From contig JAJVDF010000780.1 of NCBI GenBank assembly GCA_022410635.1, positions 150,978 through 214,977 of the forward strand: DNA of 64,000 nucleotides. Reading direction: 5' to 3'. The notes under the pieces were generated by a model, which was given only the letters and a program-made list of their open reading frames with translations, had not been told where the DNA came from and made no database searches. Numbering within the stretch: position 1 is the stretch's first letter; each line of letters begins with the position of its first letter. Of this stretch, positions 33,629 through 43,530 are shown piece after piece. The translations under genes and the position numbers were made by a program. The DNA is from Tretioscincus oriximinensis. Its lineage: Eukaryota; Chordata; Lepidosauria; Squamata; Gymnophthalmidae.

Positions 33629-34020
33629 CATGTTTTTCCCAAAATAAACCCTAGCATGATTTTTTTTCAAGATTTTAGAGGATGTTCGAAACATAAAACC
33701 TACTCCAAAAGTAAGCCCGAGTTACAGTTCATAAAAAAGGCAATTTAAATTGTGTCCAGATAGCTTTACAAAACAGTGGAAGGGAGGGAAAGGAAGGGAA
33801 GAGAAACAGGAGGAGAGAGGAGTACTGGGGGAAGGAGGGAGGGGAACAGAGACAGAAGAGGAGAAACATTGGATTTGGGGAGNCAGGGAAGAGAGAAAAG
33901 CAGAAAAGAAGAAATAGTAAAGATTTTGTTTGCTTTTTTACAACAATAAATGTAGATTATTGTTCANGGAAAAATAAGTCATCCCCTGAAAAAAAGCCCT
34001 AATTCATCCTTTGGAGCCAA
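33629..34020. mobile_element. Possible MITE with AATAAGCCCTA-type ends
   Basis: The left end 'TTTTTCCCAAAATAAACCCT' and the right end 'CCCTGAAAAAAAGCCCTAAT' are loosely inverted relative to each other, a pattern I know from an interspersed amniote repeat built of 'AAAATAAGCCCTA' blocks. A purine-rich stretch (about 33775-33915) fills the middle. I cannot fix the superfamily. Confidence 0.4.
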
Positions 34021-34914
34021 AATTTATTATTGTTGTTGTTGGTGGTGGTGGTACCCAATTTCTGGCACTTCTGTAATAGAGTTCGCAACCTCCTGTCAGC
34101 ATTTCCATTTTCCCTGGCATTTTTCTTTGCTCCATTCCAGTTGCCAGGATTTTTTCTTCCTCTTCCTCTGCTACTTGTACATCGGTACTTCACCACCANC
34201 CCACTTCCCTTCTGGAAAGACCTTTTTCTTCCCAGTACCTTCACACACTCACATTAGCAAATCTTTCTCATGGCCTAATACACATATAGGTGTTCTTTCT
34301 TTTATTTTATTTTTTTTGATTCTCCAAATCTTGAAGGNCAAGCTTTTTCAACTTTCACTGTACTAACCAACATCAGCTTGGCATCTGGTAGTAAGTGATG
34401 GAAAGGTTGGACCATCCTCATGTAAATAATCAGTATTCCAATTTTACTGTTGAAAAGGTCAAGTTAACCACATTAGGATTACAATGAGAGGCAGAACAGG
34501 GCACACAAGGGGATGTGGAGTGAAAAATCAGTTCAAAAGCCGCGTCTAGCTGAGATTAAATCAGCGAGTTTGTCAAGCTATTATGTGTATGCAGTAGGCT
34601 CTGTGTCAGACTTCAGCAGCAATTTCACAAATAGCTCCCAGCATTTTGATTGGTAATTTCTTTCCTCGGGACAATAAAGGTTAGCATTTTGTGAAAAGAT
34701 TGCAAGATAAGTTGGTGTAAGGTCAGCCCTGTGGCTGCATTTGAAACCTTTATCTCTGATTCTCACCTGTAACTATACTTCATTTATCCTTTTACCTGAA
34801 TATATGGTGAAATATATAGTATTGCAAACCTTAATGATACTTTGTTTTCTCCCCCATCCAGCTATGACGTGATAAACTAGGAATTGGCCTTGACTCAGGG
34901 TGTGATCAGGCATA
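34021..34914. other. Unassigned
   Basis: (TTG/TGG)n near 34027-34052. No gene or element recognised. Confidence 0.45.
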
Positions 34915-35057
34915 GGCTGAGCAGATGACNCCTTTAGGGGGGGTTGAAAACNCGGTCTTGGGGTGCCTCCTTTTTCCTCAGCAAAAACTGGGAGGCACCC
35001 CAAAACTAGGTTTTCGACCCAACCCCCGTCCCCCAAAAGGGGGTCACCTGGTCAGCC
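34915..35057. mobile_element. Palindromic foldback MITE, copy 1
   Basis: Starts GGCTGAGCAGATGAC and ends GTCACCTGGTCAGCC, with TA on both sides (34913-34914 and 35058-35059). Arms pair through 'TTGGGGTGCCTCC' and GGGAGGCACCCCAA to a short loop near 34980, so almost all of its 143 bases are one hairpin. It shares arm sequence with the element at 40889. Confidence 0.85.
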
Positions 35058-35091
35058 TATTAGGCAGGGTTTTTGAGGGATAGTTTTTCAT

Positions 35092-35405
35092 TTGAGAAGA
35101 AGAAGAACAACTGGGTTCTTATACACCGCTTTTCTCATTTTTCAAAGGGACTCAAAGCGGCTTACAAGGGTATATTTGCCTGAAAGCTTACATTCTGCCT
35201 TCCCCACCAGGCTATGGAGGTTCCCATATATCTACTGGCAGTCAGTTGCAATTNCTTGCAATTCTTGCTTTCGAATAGCTGGGTTGGCTAGAGCTATAGG
35301 CTAGTGGAAGATGCTCACCCCTCCCCATGTCTGACACAGGGCTTCGAAACCCCATCTCCCAGACGAGAGACGGCTTCCTAAGCGACTGAGGCATTCATGC
35401 CTGCA
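35092..35405 (-). mobile_element. SINE family 1 copy
   Basis: AAGAAGAAGAA tail at the left, then 'TTCTTATACACCGCTTTTCT', GACTCAAAGCGGCTTACAAG, 'GAATAGCTGGGTTGGCTAGA', and the antisense B box GGGCTTCGAAACCCC and A box region. Confidence 0.9.
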
Positions 35406-35440
35406 CAGCCATTCATGCCTGCACAAGCCCAGTTCAATGT

Positions 35441-35700
35441 ACTTATAAGGTCTTAAACANCTTGGGCACCAGCTATTTGAAGGAACACCTCCTTACATAC
35501 CCACTTGCTCACATCCTAAGGTCTTCCCATGAGGCAGTCTTGACCCATCCCACTATCTTCACACATCAAAGAGGTGTGGACACATGTGAGAGTTTCNTCT
35601 GTGATAGTTATGGAATGATCTCGGAGGTATGTCACACACTGTACATGTTAGACACCCGGTAAAAGAGCACCTGTGCATCCTCACCTTCAGCTGCTGCAGC
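35441..35700 (+). mobile_element. L2 LINE fragment
   Basis: 'CTATTTGAAGGAACACCTCC' and CACTTGCTCACATCCTAAGG match the region after 'LTYKALHG' in L2. Coding frame is broken. Confidence 0.65.
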
Positions 35701-35792
35701 CCTCTTATTATTTTTTACTGTGTGGGGTCCACAGACCCTTCCACTCACTTGGTATTATAGGGCTTCCTTCCACTGGTCTACCATGACTATAC

Positions 35793-36113
35793 GGTGCAGA
35801 GCACGGATAGCTTAGTTGCTTAGGAATTCGTCTCTCGCCTGGGAGATGGGGTTTCGAAGCCCTGTGTTGGAAGTGGGGAGGGGTGAGCACCTTCCACTAG
35901 CCTGTAGCTCTAGCCAACCCAGCTATTCGAAAGCATGAATTGCAAGAAACTGCAACTGAATGCAAGTAGATACATGGGAACCACCATAGCCTGGTGGGGA
36001 AGAAAGAATGTGAGCCTTCGGGCAAAATATATCCTTGTAAGCCGCTTTGAGTCCCTTTGAAAGGTGAGAAAAGTGGGGTATAAGAACCAAGTTCTTCTTC
36101 TTCTTCTTCTTCT
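35793..36113 (+). mobile_element. SINE family 1, full-length reference copy
   Basis: Head GCACGGATAGCTTAGTTGCT holds an A-box match (TAGCTTAGTTGC, 11 of 12 against TRGCNNARYNGG) and GGTTTCGAAGCC is a B-box match with one extra base, spaced as in a tRNA. The body includes CTGTAGCTCTAGCCAACCCA. The tail AGCCGCTTTGAGTCCCTTTG and GGTGAGAAAAGTGGGGTATA is L2-like, ending in (TTC)n. About 320 bp. Confidence 0.92.
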
Positions 36114-36324
36114 CCTTACTTAATGAAAATAACACAGGCCTATTTAACTATCATTTCTGGAAACATTTCCTACATTTGAATAAACCACCTCAGCTGAAAA
36201 TAATAAAAGCCAGATGATGATGATGATGATGAAATCCAGCATTATTATCTCATTTGCTATGTGCACAGTTGTTTCTTTGTCAAATAATAATAATGATAAT
36301 TGATGATGGTATTTATTTGTAATG
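36114..36324. other. Unassigned with GAT and AAT microsatellites
   Basis: (GAT)n at about 36216-36231 and AATAATAATGATAAT near 36285. Confidence 0.55.
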
Positions 36325-36427
36325 CCGTTTTCACCAAAGGGTGACTCACATAGCTTTTGTTACTTTCTCCATAANAGACACCCTGTGAAGTAGGTGTGGC
36401 TGAGGGAGTTCAAAAGAACTCTAAGGC
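36325..36427 (-). mobile_element. SINE family 2 partial
   Basis: 'CTCACATAGCTTTTGTTACT', then CACCCTGTGAAGTAGGTGTG. The L2-like tail and the head are lost. Confidence 0.75.
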
Positions 36428-36847
36428 TGAATTCCCACTAGAACTTAAAATCCGTTTTCCATTCCCTTTTAATCATTCCACAATGAAAGCAAAGTGAGGG
36501 CTTAATTTTACCTTGGCATTCCCTGAGCATTCATTCCATTTTGGCCTTGAGCTGAGATTGCCATGAGCTGAGAGTACTCAATGACTATCTTTCAAAGTGC
36601 TGCAGTAGGTGGAAAAACCTGTTTTTCCAGAGCAGAGANGGAAGCTGCTGAGCCTGTAGGTAATGCCAAACAAAAGAGCCCCCAGCCCCCACTCTCTCGC
36701 TCGCTTTTTGTTGCCTGATCTCCCATCATCAGTGTGCAAGTGGCTTCAATTACAAAAAGGAGCAGCGACAACGCAATTTCACCAGGTACTGCAAAGCAGA
36801 ATCCTGTGGTGTGCGTTTAGAGCAACGCTGCAGCACTTCCAAGCCCG
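36428..36847. other. Unassigned
   Basis: No gene or element recognised. Confidence 0.45.
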
Positions 36848-36990
36848 TTTTTATTTATTATTTTATTTATTTATTTAAAGATTTTTACCCCGCCCTTCCC
36901 CCCGAAGGTGTCCAGGGCGGCTTACAAAAGTTAAAAATTCAGGTCATCATGACCTTCACAACATTAAAACCATAAAAGAAACACAAGAAT
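36848..36990 (-). repeat. L2-type 3' tail
   Basis: (ATTT)n, then 'TTTTACCCCGCCCTTCCCCC' and CCAGGGCGGCTTACAAAAG, antisense L2 or SINE end. Confidence 0.75.
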
Positions 36991-37094
36991 TTAAAATGTG
37001 TTTAAGAAACACAAGAATTTAAATTTTATTTATGGTAACACAGTCGGAATGATGGGCTTTGGCTTTGCAGTCCTGGGCGCATTAAGGGGCAATG

Positions 37095-37186
37095 CGTCTG
37101 CTGCCTCCATGGAGGAAAGTGGAATTGAACCAGGAGATTACCAGATAAGAATCCAACCCTCTAATCATTACACCAAACTGGCTATC
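37095..37186 (-). mobile_element. SINE family 2 head
   Basis: 'GGAATTGAACCAGGAGATTA' (antisense B box) and CTAATCATTACACCAAACTG (antisense A box). Confidence 0.82.
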
Positions 37187-37770
37187 ATTTTATTTCTTGT
37201 AGTATTTGTGTGACGCAATATAAATTTTATTAACAGCACACCACTATTTTCTGCAGATTTCTGCCTGCATAGCATTCTTTTCTCTGAGCTTCTTGCCTCT
37301 CTATGGCATGCAGATTGTGCCAAAGAGAGAAAGGTCTGGCTAACATATACTGTAAGCATCAAGTCATCAGAGGGAATGGAGATTATTTCTGGATAGTCAT
37401 GGATAGTTTTTGCTTGGTTGTGAACAAGGCAAGACTGAACTGCCTTGAACCTGTATGATCCTAAGTTCCCTTATGGATGGTCCCACTTGGGAACCTGCTA
37501 GTCCACATTGTTTGTAAGGAACCTATGGTAATCCACTTAGAGGCCTCAAGCCAGATTAGTGGTCGATCATATTGGTCAGGTTACATCCGTGCTAGCAACA
37601 TATGTTCTGGATTAAGCATCAGCGCATCAGTGAATGTAGACCTATTCACATGAGTGTGGCCAAGGCTAGTTACTGATACTGCTAAGCATTTTCAAGAGGG
37701 AGTAGTCTTAATACAGAATGCCTACATTTGGGACTTGAAATCATGAAATTATGAAACCAGACCTCACTGT
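37187..37770. other. Unassigned
   Basis: No gene or element recognised. Confidence 0.45.
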
Positions 37771-38270
37771 CTGGGCCTCTTCAGTCTTAAAAGACAGTGT
37801 TTAAGAGGTGGTCTGATTGAAGGGTATAAAATCATGCATGGGATGGATAAGGGGAATAGAGAAAAAAATATTTTCTCTAATACACAGCACTAGGACAAGG
37901 GGGCATTCTTTGAAACTGATGGGCAGAAAAGTGAGGACAGGAAAAAGATAGGTATTTACCCAGTGGCTCTTTGATCTGTGCAAATTACTTCCAAAAGGGG
38001 TGGTGGTAGCTTTAAGACAGGATTAAATAAGTTCATGGAAGCCAAGGGTATTAATAGCTACTAGGATTGATCTGTTGCTACTGCCTCCAAGATGGAGCAG
38101 AATTCCTGAAATTCTATTTGCAGGGAGTCAGGAATAGGTGAGGGTTTTGCCTCCTTCTGTTTCAGACTGCCCAGATGCAATTGGCGGGCCACTATGTGAG
38201 ACAGAATGCTGGACGAGATGGANTCTGCCCACATTCAGCAGGGTTCCTCTTGTATTTTTATGTTCTTATT
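37771..38270 (+). mobile_element. CR1 type A 3' end
   Basis: Begins at 'TCTGGGCCTCTTCAGTCTTA' (the GLFSL block after the RT), then ATCATGCATGGGATGGATAA, and ends in 'GAGACAGAATGCTGGACGAG' with a TTTTATGTTCTTA end. About 500 bases. Confidence 0.88.
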
Positions 38271-38463
38271 TGTTAAAAGTAAGTGATCAATGTAGACACT
38301 GCTGTGGTTACTAGAATGAATGACCAAATACTGCCTTCCATTTGGAGAGTATTTTCCTAAATACTTTTGCAAAATGATATGCAGGTCAAAGATTATTTGC
38401 CAAAGTCTTGTACTCATCACTTTCAACAATGCATTAATTTTGAAAAATTCTGGAGGGCTGTTG

Positions 38464-38686
38464 GGAAGAAGAAGAAGCAGAAGAAGCAGAAGAAGCAGAA
38501 GAAGCAGAAGAAGCAGAAGAAGAGCAACAACAACAACAACAACAACGACCACGAACGAGGAATGAGGAACGAGGAACGAGGAACGAGGAAGGAGAGGAAG
38601 GAGAGGAAGGAGAGGAAGGAGAGGAAGGAGAGGAAGGAGAGGAAGAAGAGGAAGGAGAGGAAGAAGAGGAAGAAGAGGAAGAAAGT
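38464..38686. repeat. Compound microsatellite in a SINE tail
   Basis: Four arrays in series: (GAAGAAGCA) x 6 at about 38466-38522, (CAA)n at about 38524-38547, AACGAGG-type 7-mers at about 38560-38590 and (GGAGAGGAA)n at about 38591-38680. Frames of repeated R, K, E or S residues here are low-complexity artefacts. Confidence 0.93.
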
Positions 38687-38975
38687 TGGTTTTTATACCC
38701 CGCTTTTCTCAAAGTGGGACTCAAAGTGGCTTACAAGGATATTTTGCCTGAAGGCTGACATTCTATCTTCCCCAGCAGGCTGTAGTGGTTCCCATGTATC
38801 TACTTGCAGTCAGTTGCAATTTCTTACAATTTATGTTTTCGAATAGCTGGGTTGGCTAGAGCTACAGGCTAGTGGAAGATCCTCACTCCTCCCCACTCCA
38901 ACACAGGGCCCTGAAACCTGATGTCCCAGACGAGAGACGCGTTCCTAAGCGACTGAGCCATTCATGCCTTCAGTA
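38464..38975 (-). mobile_element. SINE family 1 copy with expanded tail
   Basis: The right part matches the family (TTTTATACCCCGCTTTTCTC, GAATAGCTGGGTTGGCTAGA, CGAGAGACGCGTTCCTAAGC). The left 220 bases are an enlarged purine tail; see the separate repeat entry. Confidence 0.88.
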
Positions 38976-39544
38976 AGGCATTCACAAACAACAAAAGAAG
39001 ACAGGAGTGTCGTGACCTACATCAAACACTACTGATAGTACACTGCTCACTCAGGTCCTTATAAGTAACCTGGCCAGAATATATGTATTGTCTAACAGAC
39101 ATATGCAGCACATTTTGAAGAAACAACTTTGAAACATTGCCACGAACACAGAATATGTTAGGAAGATAAATGAAGTGCCTTAGCATGTTTTTCATACAAC
39201 AAGGTCAACCGTGTCTTCATTTATTATCACCTTCTATATTTTCCAAACCTGTCACCAAGTAGGAGAAATATGGCAGCAAGTATCCTTTTCTTTCTTGCTA
39301 AGGTTGGATAACCGCTTGTTGGAAATGGCTTGGTTTGGATTCTTGCAAAGATTAGGGACCCGAGTGCAAAAGTCTCCATAGCCCCAAATGAGTTCATTGT
39401 TTTGAGAACATCTTCTCGTTGACTTTGGTTTTGGTATGTGTGAGGTAGGACCGCAGAACATGCATTTCAGTCTATGACTCCAACTGGAGGTGTGCCAAAA
39501 ATATCCTCACTACTACCTATCACATGAGCAGGAACAGGCACCTT
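38976..39544. other. Unassigned
   Basis: No gene or element recognised. Confidence 0.45.
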
Positions 39545-39780
39545 GTGGCATCTGCACAGTAGTGCAGAGGCTAAGAACCACGGCCTTTCTACAAAGAGGT
39601 CAGCATTCGGGGGGCCATGTGTCTGCCATGGATAGGAGTGACTGTCCTCTAATAGCCTATTTCATCCAGCCTAGCTGTTCAAAAGCAAGCAATTGCAAGT
39701 GGATTAATAAGTACTATCACAATGTGGTCGCGGAAGATAGATGCAAGCCTTTGGGCGAAAAGTAATTTGTAAACCACCTT
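39545..39780 (+). mobile_element. SINE family 1 copy, diverged
   Basis: 'GTAGTGCAGAGGCTAAGAAC' head, then CCATGTGTCTGCCATGGATA, CAGCCTAGCTGTTCAAAAGC and 'TTTGGGCGAAAAGTAATTTG' before the tail breaks off at a CR1. Confidence 0.6.
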
Positions 39781-39782
39781 AC

Positions 39783-40335
39783 ATAAGAACATAAGAGGAG
39801 CCCTGCTGAATTGGGCCACAGCCTATCTAGTCCAGCCTTCTGTCTCACACAGAGNCCCACCAATTGCACCTGGGTAGTCTGGAACAGAAGAAGGCAAAAT
39901 CTTCAACTGTTCTCAATGCCCTGCAAAAGGCATTTCAGGAATCCTGCCCGTTGCTCCATCTCGGAGGCAGCATCAAGACTTAGCAGCTGTTTATACCCTT
40001 GGCTTCTATGAACTTGTCTAATCCTGTCTTAAAGCCATCCAGGCATCTGTTCTGGAAGTAAACTCCAAAGGCCCATGACTCTCTGTGTGAAAAAATATTT
40101 TTGTTTGTCTATCTTCACTCTTCTACCCATCGGTTTCAAAGAGTGCCCCCCTGGTCCCAGTGTTGTATGACAGAGGTAATATTTTTCTCTATTCACCTTA
40201 TCCATCTCATGCATGATTTCAATTATATTTCAATTAAATCACCTCTCAAATGTCATCTTTCGAGGCTGAAGAGGCCCAGACGCAACAGCCAGACTTAATA
40301 AAGGGAGGTGCTTCAGCCCCTTGACCATTCTTGTG
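39783..40335 (-). mobile_element. CR1 type A 3' end
   Basis: Starts ATAAGAACATAAGAGGAGCC, then 'TGTCTCACACAGAGNCCCAC', 'GTTGCTCCATCTCGGAGGCA', and at the right 'GAGGCTGAAGAGGCCCAGAC' and GACCATTCTTG, reaching into the ORF2 end (KGLE block). Confidence 0.88.
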
Positions 40336-40888
40336 AATATAGCAAATGCTAGTACAATACTCCCATAGTCTGTATTGCTTTAGTTGTGAGGTTTTATAAT
40401 TTTTAATTTCACCATCTTTCATGTTTAACTGGATTTTGCCTTGCTGGAACGCATTCATTCCTGCTGGCTGGGGAAGAAACTACATTATGTCAACCAATCC
40501 ACTCTTCTAAATAATTTCTTGAAGTAGTTGTCAGCATAGTTGATTACAACAGTTCTTACTCAGCTTCTTTCAAATTTTCACCTCAGAAATCCAAGCACAG
40601 AACTTCAAAATGCTGTCAGGATCATTAGGGCTACAAAAGTCCATTTATTAGCAGTATTTCATATTGCTACAAAACTCCAAAATTTTAAAACGATACCTGA
40701 ATGTTGACAACCGTAGCTAATAGTTTGATTTTGATTACACTATGAATGCTATAAACGCACCATCTGGCTGGGGTCTAAATCTACCTGGCAAAGTTAAAAT
40801 CTCATGTTTTGGCAGCTTTCAGACTTGTGCCCTTTCTGGCTTAAGAAAAAAAGATACTTTTGAACAAGAAGGTACTCTTTATTTGAAC
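40336..40888. other. Unassigned
   Basis: No gene or element recognised. Confidence 0.45.
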
Positions 40889-41112
40889 ACTAGTGGTAGG
40901 CAGACCAGATGACCCCTTTTGGGGGGAGGTTGAAAATCCATTTTTGGGGTGCCTCCCACTTTTTTCTGAGGAAAAAAAATTAAAAAACAAAATATTTTTC
41001 AAAAAATATTCTTTTTTTGAAAAAAAAAGTTCCTCAGAAAAAACTGGGAGGCACCCCCAAACTGAGTTTTCAACCTCCCCCCCCCCCAAAGGGGTCATGT
41101 GGTCAGCCACTG
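40889..41112. mobile_element. Palindromic foldback MITE, copy 2
   Basis: Left arm CAGACCAGATGACCCCTTTT, GGTTGAAAATCC, TTTTTGGGGTGCCTCCCACT, TTCTGAGGAAAAA; right arm is the reverse complement in the mirrored order, ending GGGGTCATGTGGTCAGCCAC. The two arms meet near 41001 at AATATTTTTCAAAAAATATT, so there is almost no loop. About 220 bases. Frames that span it on either strand are by-products of symmetry. Confidence 0.88.
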
Positions 41113-41645
41113 GAATGCACACCCGTTCTACTGGGGAATACAATAAACTGCTAACCAGGCAGTGGTATATAGGCATTCTGCCTGGTTGGTGTGGGTGGCT
41201 GGTAGTGCCACTCACAGGGGGACAACCCGCCTACAACAGCTGATGACTCACAGGGGAGGCTGTCTATATGGACACCCCNAGTGGGCTGCATTGGTCTCCA
41301 GCAGGTGGGTCCAGGCAGGATGAGCCTGTTGCCAGCCTCCAGCAGTTTGGGGTGTGGTTGTGCAGAGCTGGGAGTAGGCATGTAATGTGTGGGTGCTCCA
41401 CCTGGTCAGTGTGGGTGCTCGGTAGGGCAGCATGAGGATTGGGAGGAATGGAGCTGGGTGACATGGGGCTCTGGACAGTCAAAGTGGTCACTGGCAGTCT
41501 GCAGCCATTTGATCACTCAAGTGGGGGAGGGTTTAGTGCCGACCGACCAATGATGTGCACGACAAGGTGATGGACAGTGATCCTGTTCATTCACCTCACT
41601 TAGAAGGCCGATTGCCGTGACATGCAGCTTTAATAATAAAGATGA
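41113..41645 (-). mobile_element. Possible relative of the 8872 repeat
   Basis: Read on the minus strand it begins TCTTTATTATTAAAGCTGCA and shares the ATCGGCCTTCTAAG block with 8872 onward. The rest has GC-rich, GGTGTGGGTG-type repetitiveness near 41185-41220 and 41386-41412. The foldback element lies at its far end. Class uncertain. Confidence 0.3.
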
Positions 41646-42339
41646 GGTGAAGAACCTCATAATCCACCTCAAAAATTCTGTTCGGAAGGACGTGCAATAG
41701 TTTTCAGTTGAGTAAAAATCTTAAAGTGCTTTATGACAGTTTTGCTGCAGTGAAATGGTAGATCCCATAATCGTGATGACGATGGTGACTTATAGCTTTG
41801 CCCTGCAACAAAAGGTTTGCGTTTCAATTCCGTTTTCTCGACCTTCAGGCTGAGATAACACATCAGCAAAGTGAGGAGAAATATTCTTCCTTCATTATCT
41901 AAACCAAAGGTGAATTTTCTGGATTAGATAATGGAGAAGGAAAAACTGCTTGTCCCTTTACTCATACATTTTCCCACCCTGAAGGTGGATTAAAGCTTAG
42001 GCACCTGAGCCTATAGTCGCAAAGTAAAAGCCAATTTTTAAAAAAGACTAGATATAGAAGTTCTTTGTTCAGCCTTAAGTACATAAATGACCTCTGTAAG
42101 ATGGCCTTTAACAGAAATCCTGGAGAATTACTGATGATTGATGTCAGCAATACCAAATGTGATGGGCCAAAATGTAACGCAGAACCTGTTCCTACTATCC
42201 AAATGATTGAACAATCCTTGGGCTTAAAAAGAATAGGTTGAGCAACAACAACTTCTGTTAAAATTATTCTAACGTGCAAAGTATATTGCAGCTCCTTTTT
42301 TTATTTCTGAATTTGTTCATGTGCACATGGACACACACC
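41646..42339. other. Unassigned
   Basis: No gene or element recognised. The frame at 41962-42279 (minus) has no family signature. Confidence 0.45.
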
Positions 42340-42385
42340 TTTCTATCGATCTATTTATCTTTCTATCCATCTATCCCTCTATGAA
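42340..42385. repeat. ATCT microsatellite
   Basis: Imperfect (TCTA/TCTT)n with CTATCGATCTATTTATCTTT. Confidence 0.85.
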
Positions 42386-42600
42386 TGAGAGACAATCTGG
42401 TCTTGTGAATATTTTCATAGTCTATTTTCTGGAAGTCTGGCTTGATTCTGCGCTCCTTCTTGATGCCAGCTGGGTGATTTTGGACTAGTAGTTCTTTGGT
42501 GGTCTATCAGCCCAACTCACCTGACAAGGTGTCTGTTGTGAATAGAACATGTAAGCCACTCTTTGTACTAAAAACTTTAAGCCACCAAGCATTCTAAGCC
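42386..42600 (+). mobile_element. SINE family 2, diverged
   Basis: 'GCCAGCTGGGTGATTTTGGA' and CAAGGTGTCTGTTGTGAATA are in family order. Head is barely recognisable. Confidence 0.62.
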
Positions 42601-42678
42601 AGAAAAAAGGAAATGGAGGCCAGGTGTTTCAGTGGCTACTAAAATGGATGGCTAGCACACGATGGTACTTTTACTCAT

Positions 42679-42968
42679 GTAGAATCATAGAACATAGAGT
42701 TGGAAGGGACCACCAGAGTCACCGGGGCAAACCCCCCCCGTTCAATGCAGGATTCATTAAGCCACACTAGACAGATGACTGTCCAACCTCTGTTTGAAGA
42801 TTTCCAGCGAAGATGAACTCACCACCTCCTGTGGCAAACTGTTCCATTGGTTTATCACCCTGACTGTTGGAAAGTTTCTTCTAATATCTAATCTAAATCT
42901 ACTCCCCTGCAGTTTCATCCCGTTGCTTCTAGTCCTTCTATGTGCCAATGAGAACAGTGCTGAACAAT
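42679..42968 (-). pseudogene. CR1 type B 3' end
   Basis: AGAATCATAGAACATAGAGT at the left; on the minus strand it encodes 'HRRTRSNGMKLQGSRFRLDI' and 'NFPTVRVINQWNSLPQEVVS' in one open frame, the ORF2 C-terminus. The frame runs unbroken for about 70 residues of CR1 sequence. Confidence 0.88.
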
Positions 42969-43134
42969 TAGAACAGATCCAGCTTCTGACAATAAGCAAA
43001 ATGCCTGCAATGGGGCAAGCTGTCAGCGAACCTACCAATCTTGGGTCAAAAAACTCCACCCAGCCTAAGGCCAGTTCAGTGTGGGATATCATGTGGAAAT
43101 GGTCAGTTCCTCACAAAACAGGCAGAATATTAAA

Positions 43135-43530
43135 ACTTTTTAAAAAACCTGATGAAGGCTTCACATCAATAGTAGGACCAGGGGACATTCCTTAAAACTG
43201 AAGTATTTTTCACAGCCTGTAGAATCTACTTCCAGAAGAGGTGGTGGTAGCTAGCAGCCTGGATAGCTTTAAGACAGGATTAGACAAGTTCAGGGATGCC
43301 AAGAATATAAACAGCTATTAGGATGGATGTCTTGATGCTTCCTCTGGGATTGAGCAACAGGCAGTATTCCTGAAATGCCATTTGCATGTAGTGGAGAACA
43401 GGTGAAGATTTTGCCTTCTTCTGCCTCAGACTGTCCAGGTGCAATTGGTGGGCCACTATGTGAGACAGAATGCTGGACTAGATGGACTTTAGCCCAATTC
43501 AGCAGGGCTCCTCTTATGTTCTTACATTTC
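43135..43530 (+). mobile_element. CR1 type A 3' end
   Basis: 'GTAGGACCAGGGGACATTCC', 'GACAGGATTAGACAAGTTCA', 'GAGACAGAATGCTGGACTAG' and a CTCCTCTTATGTTCTTACA end. Confidence 0.88.

Noticed and set aside
35793..35870. tRNA gene at a second A/B box pair
   Set aside because: Head of SINE family 1, repeated through the window.
38235..38846. Long frames rich in K, R, E or S, plus a leucine/valine run on the minus strand
   Set aside because: Translations of microsatellites in a SINE tail.
40841..41243. Overlapping 116-124 codon frames on both strands
   Set aside because: They span a near-perfect palindrome, which makes similar frames on both strands.
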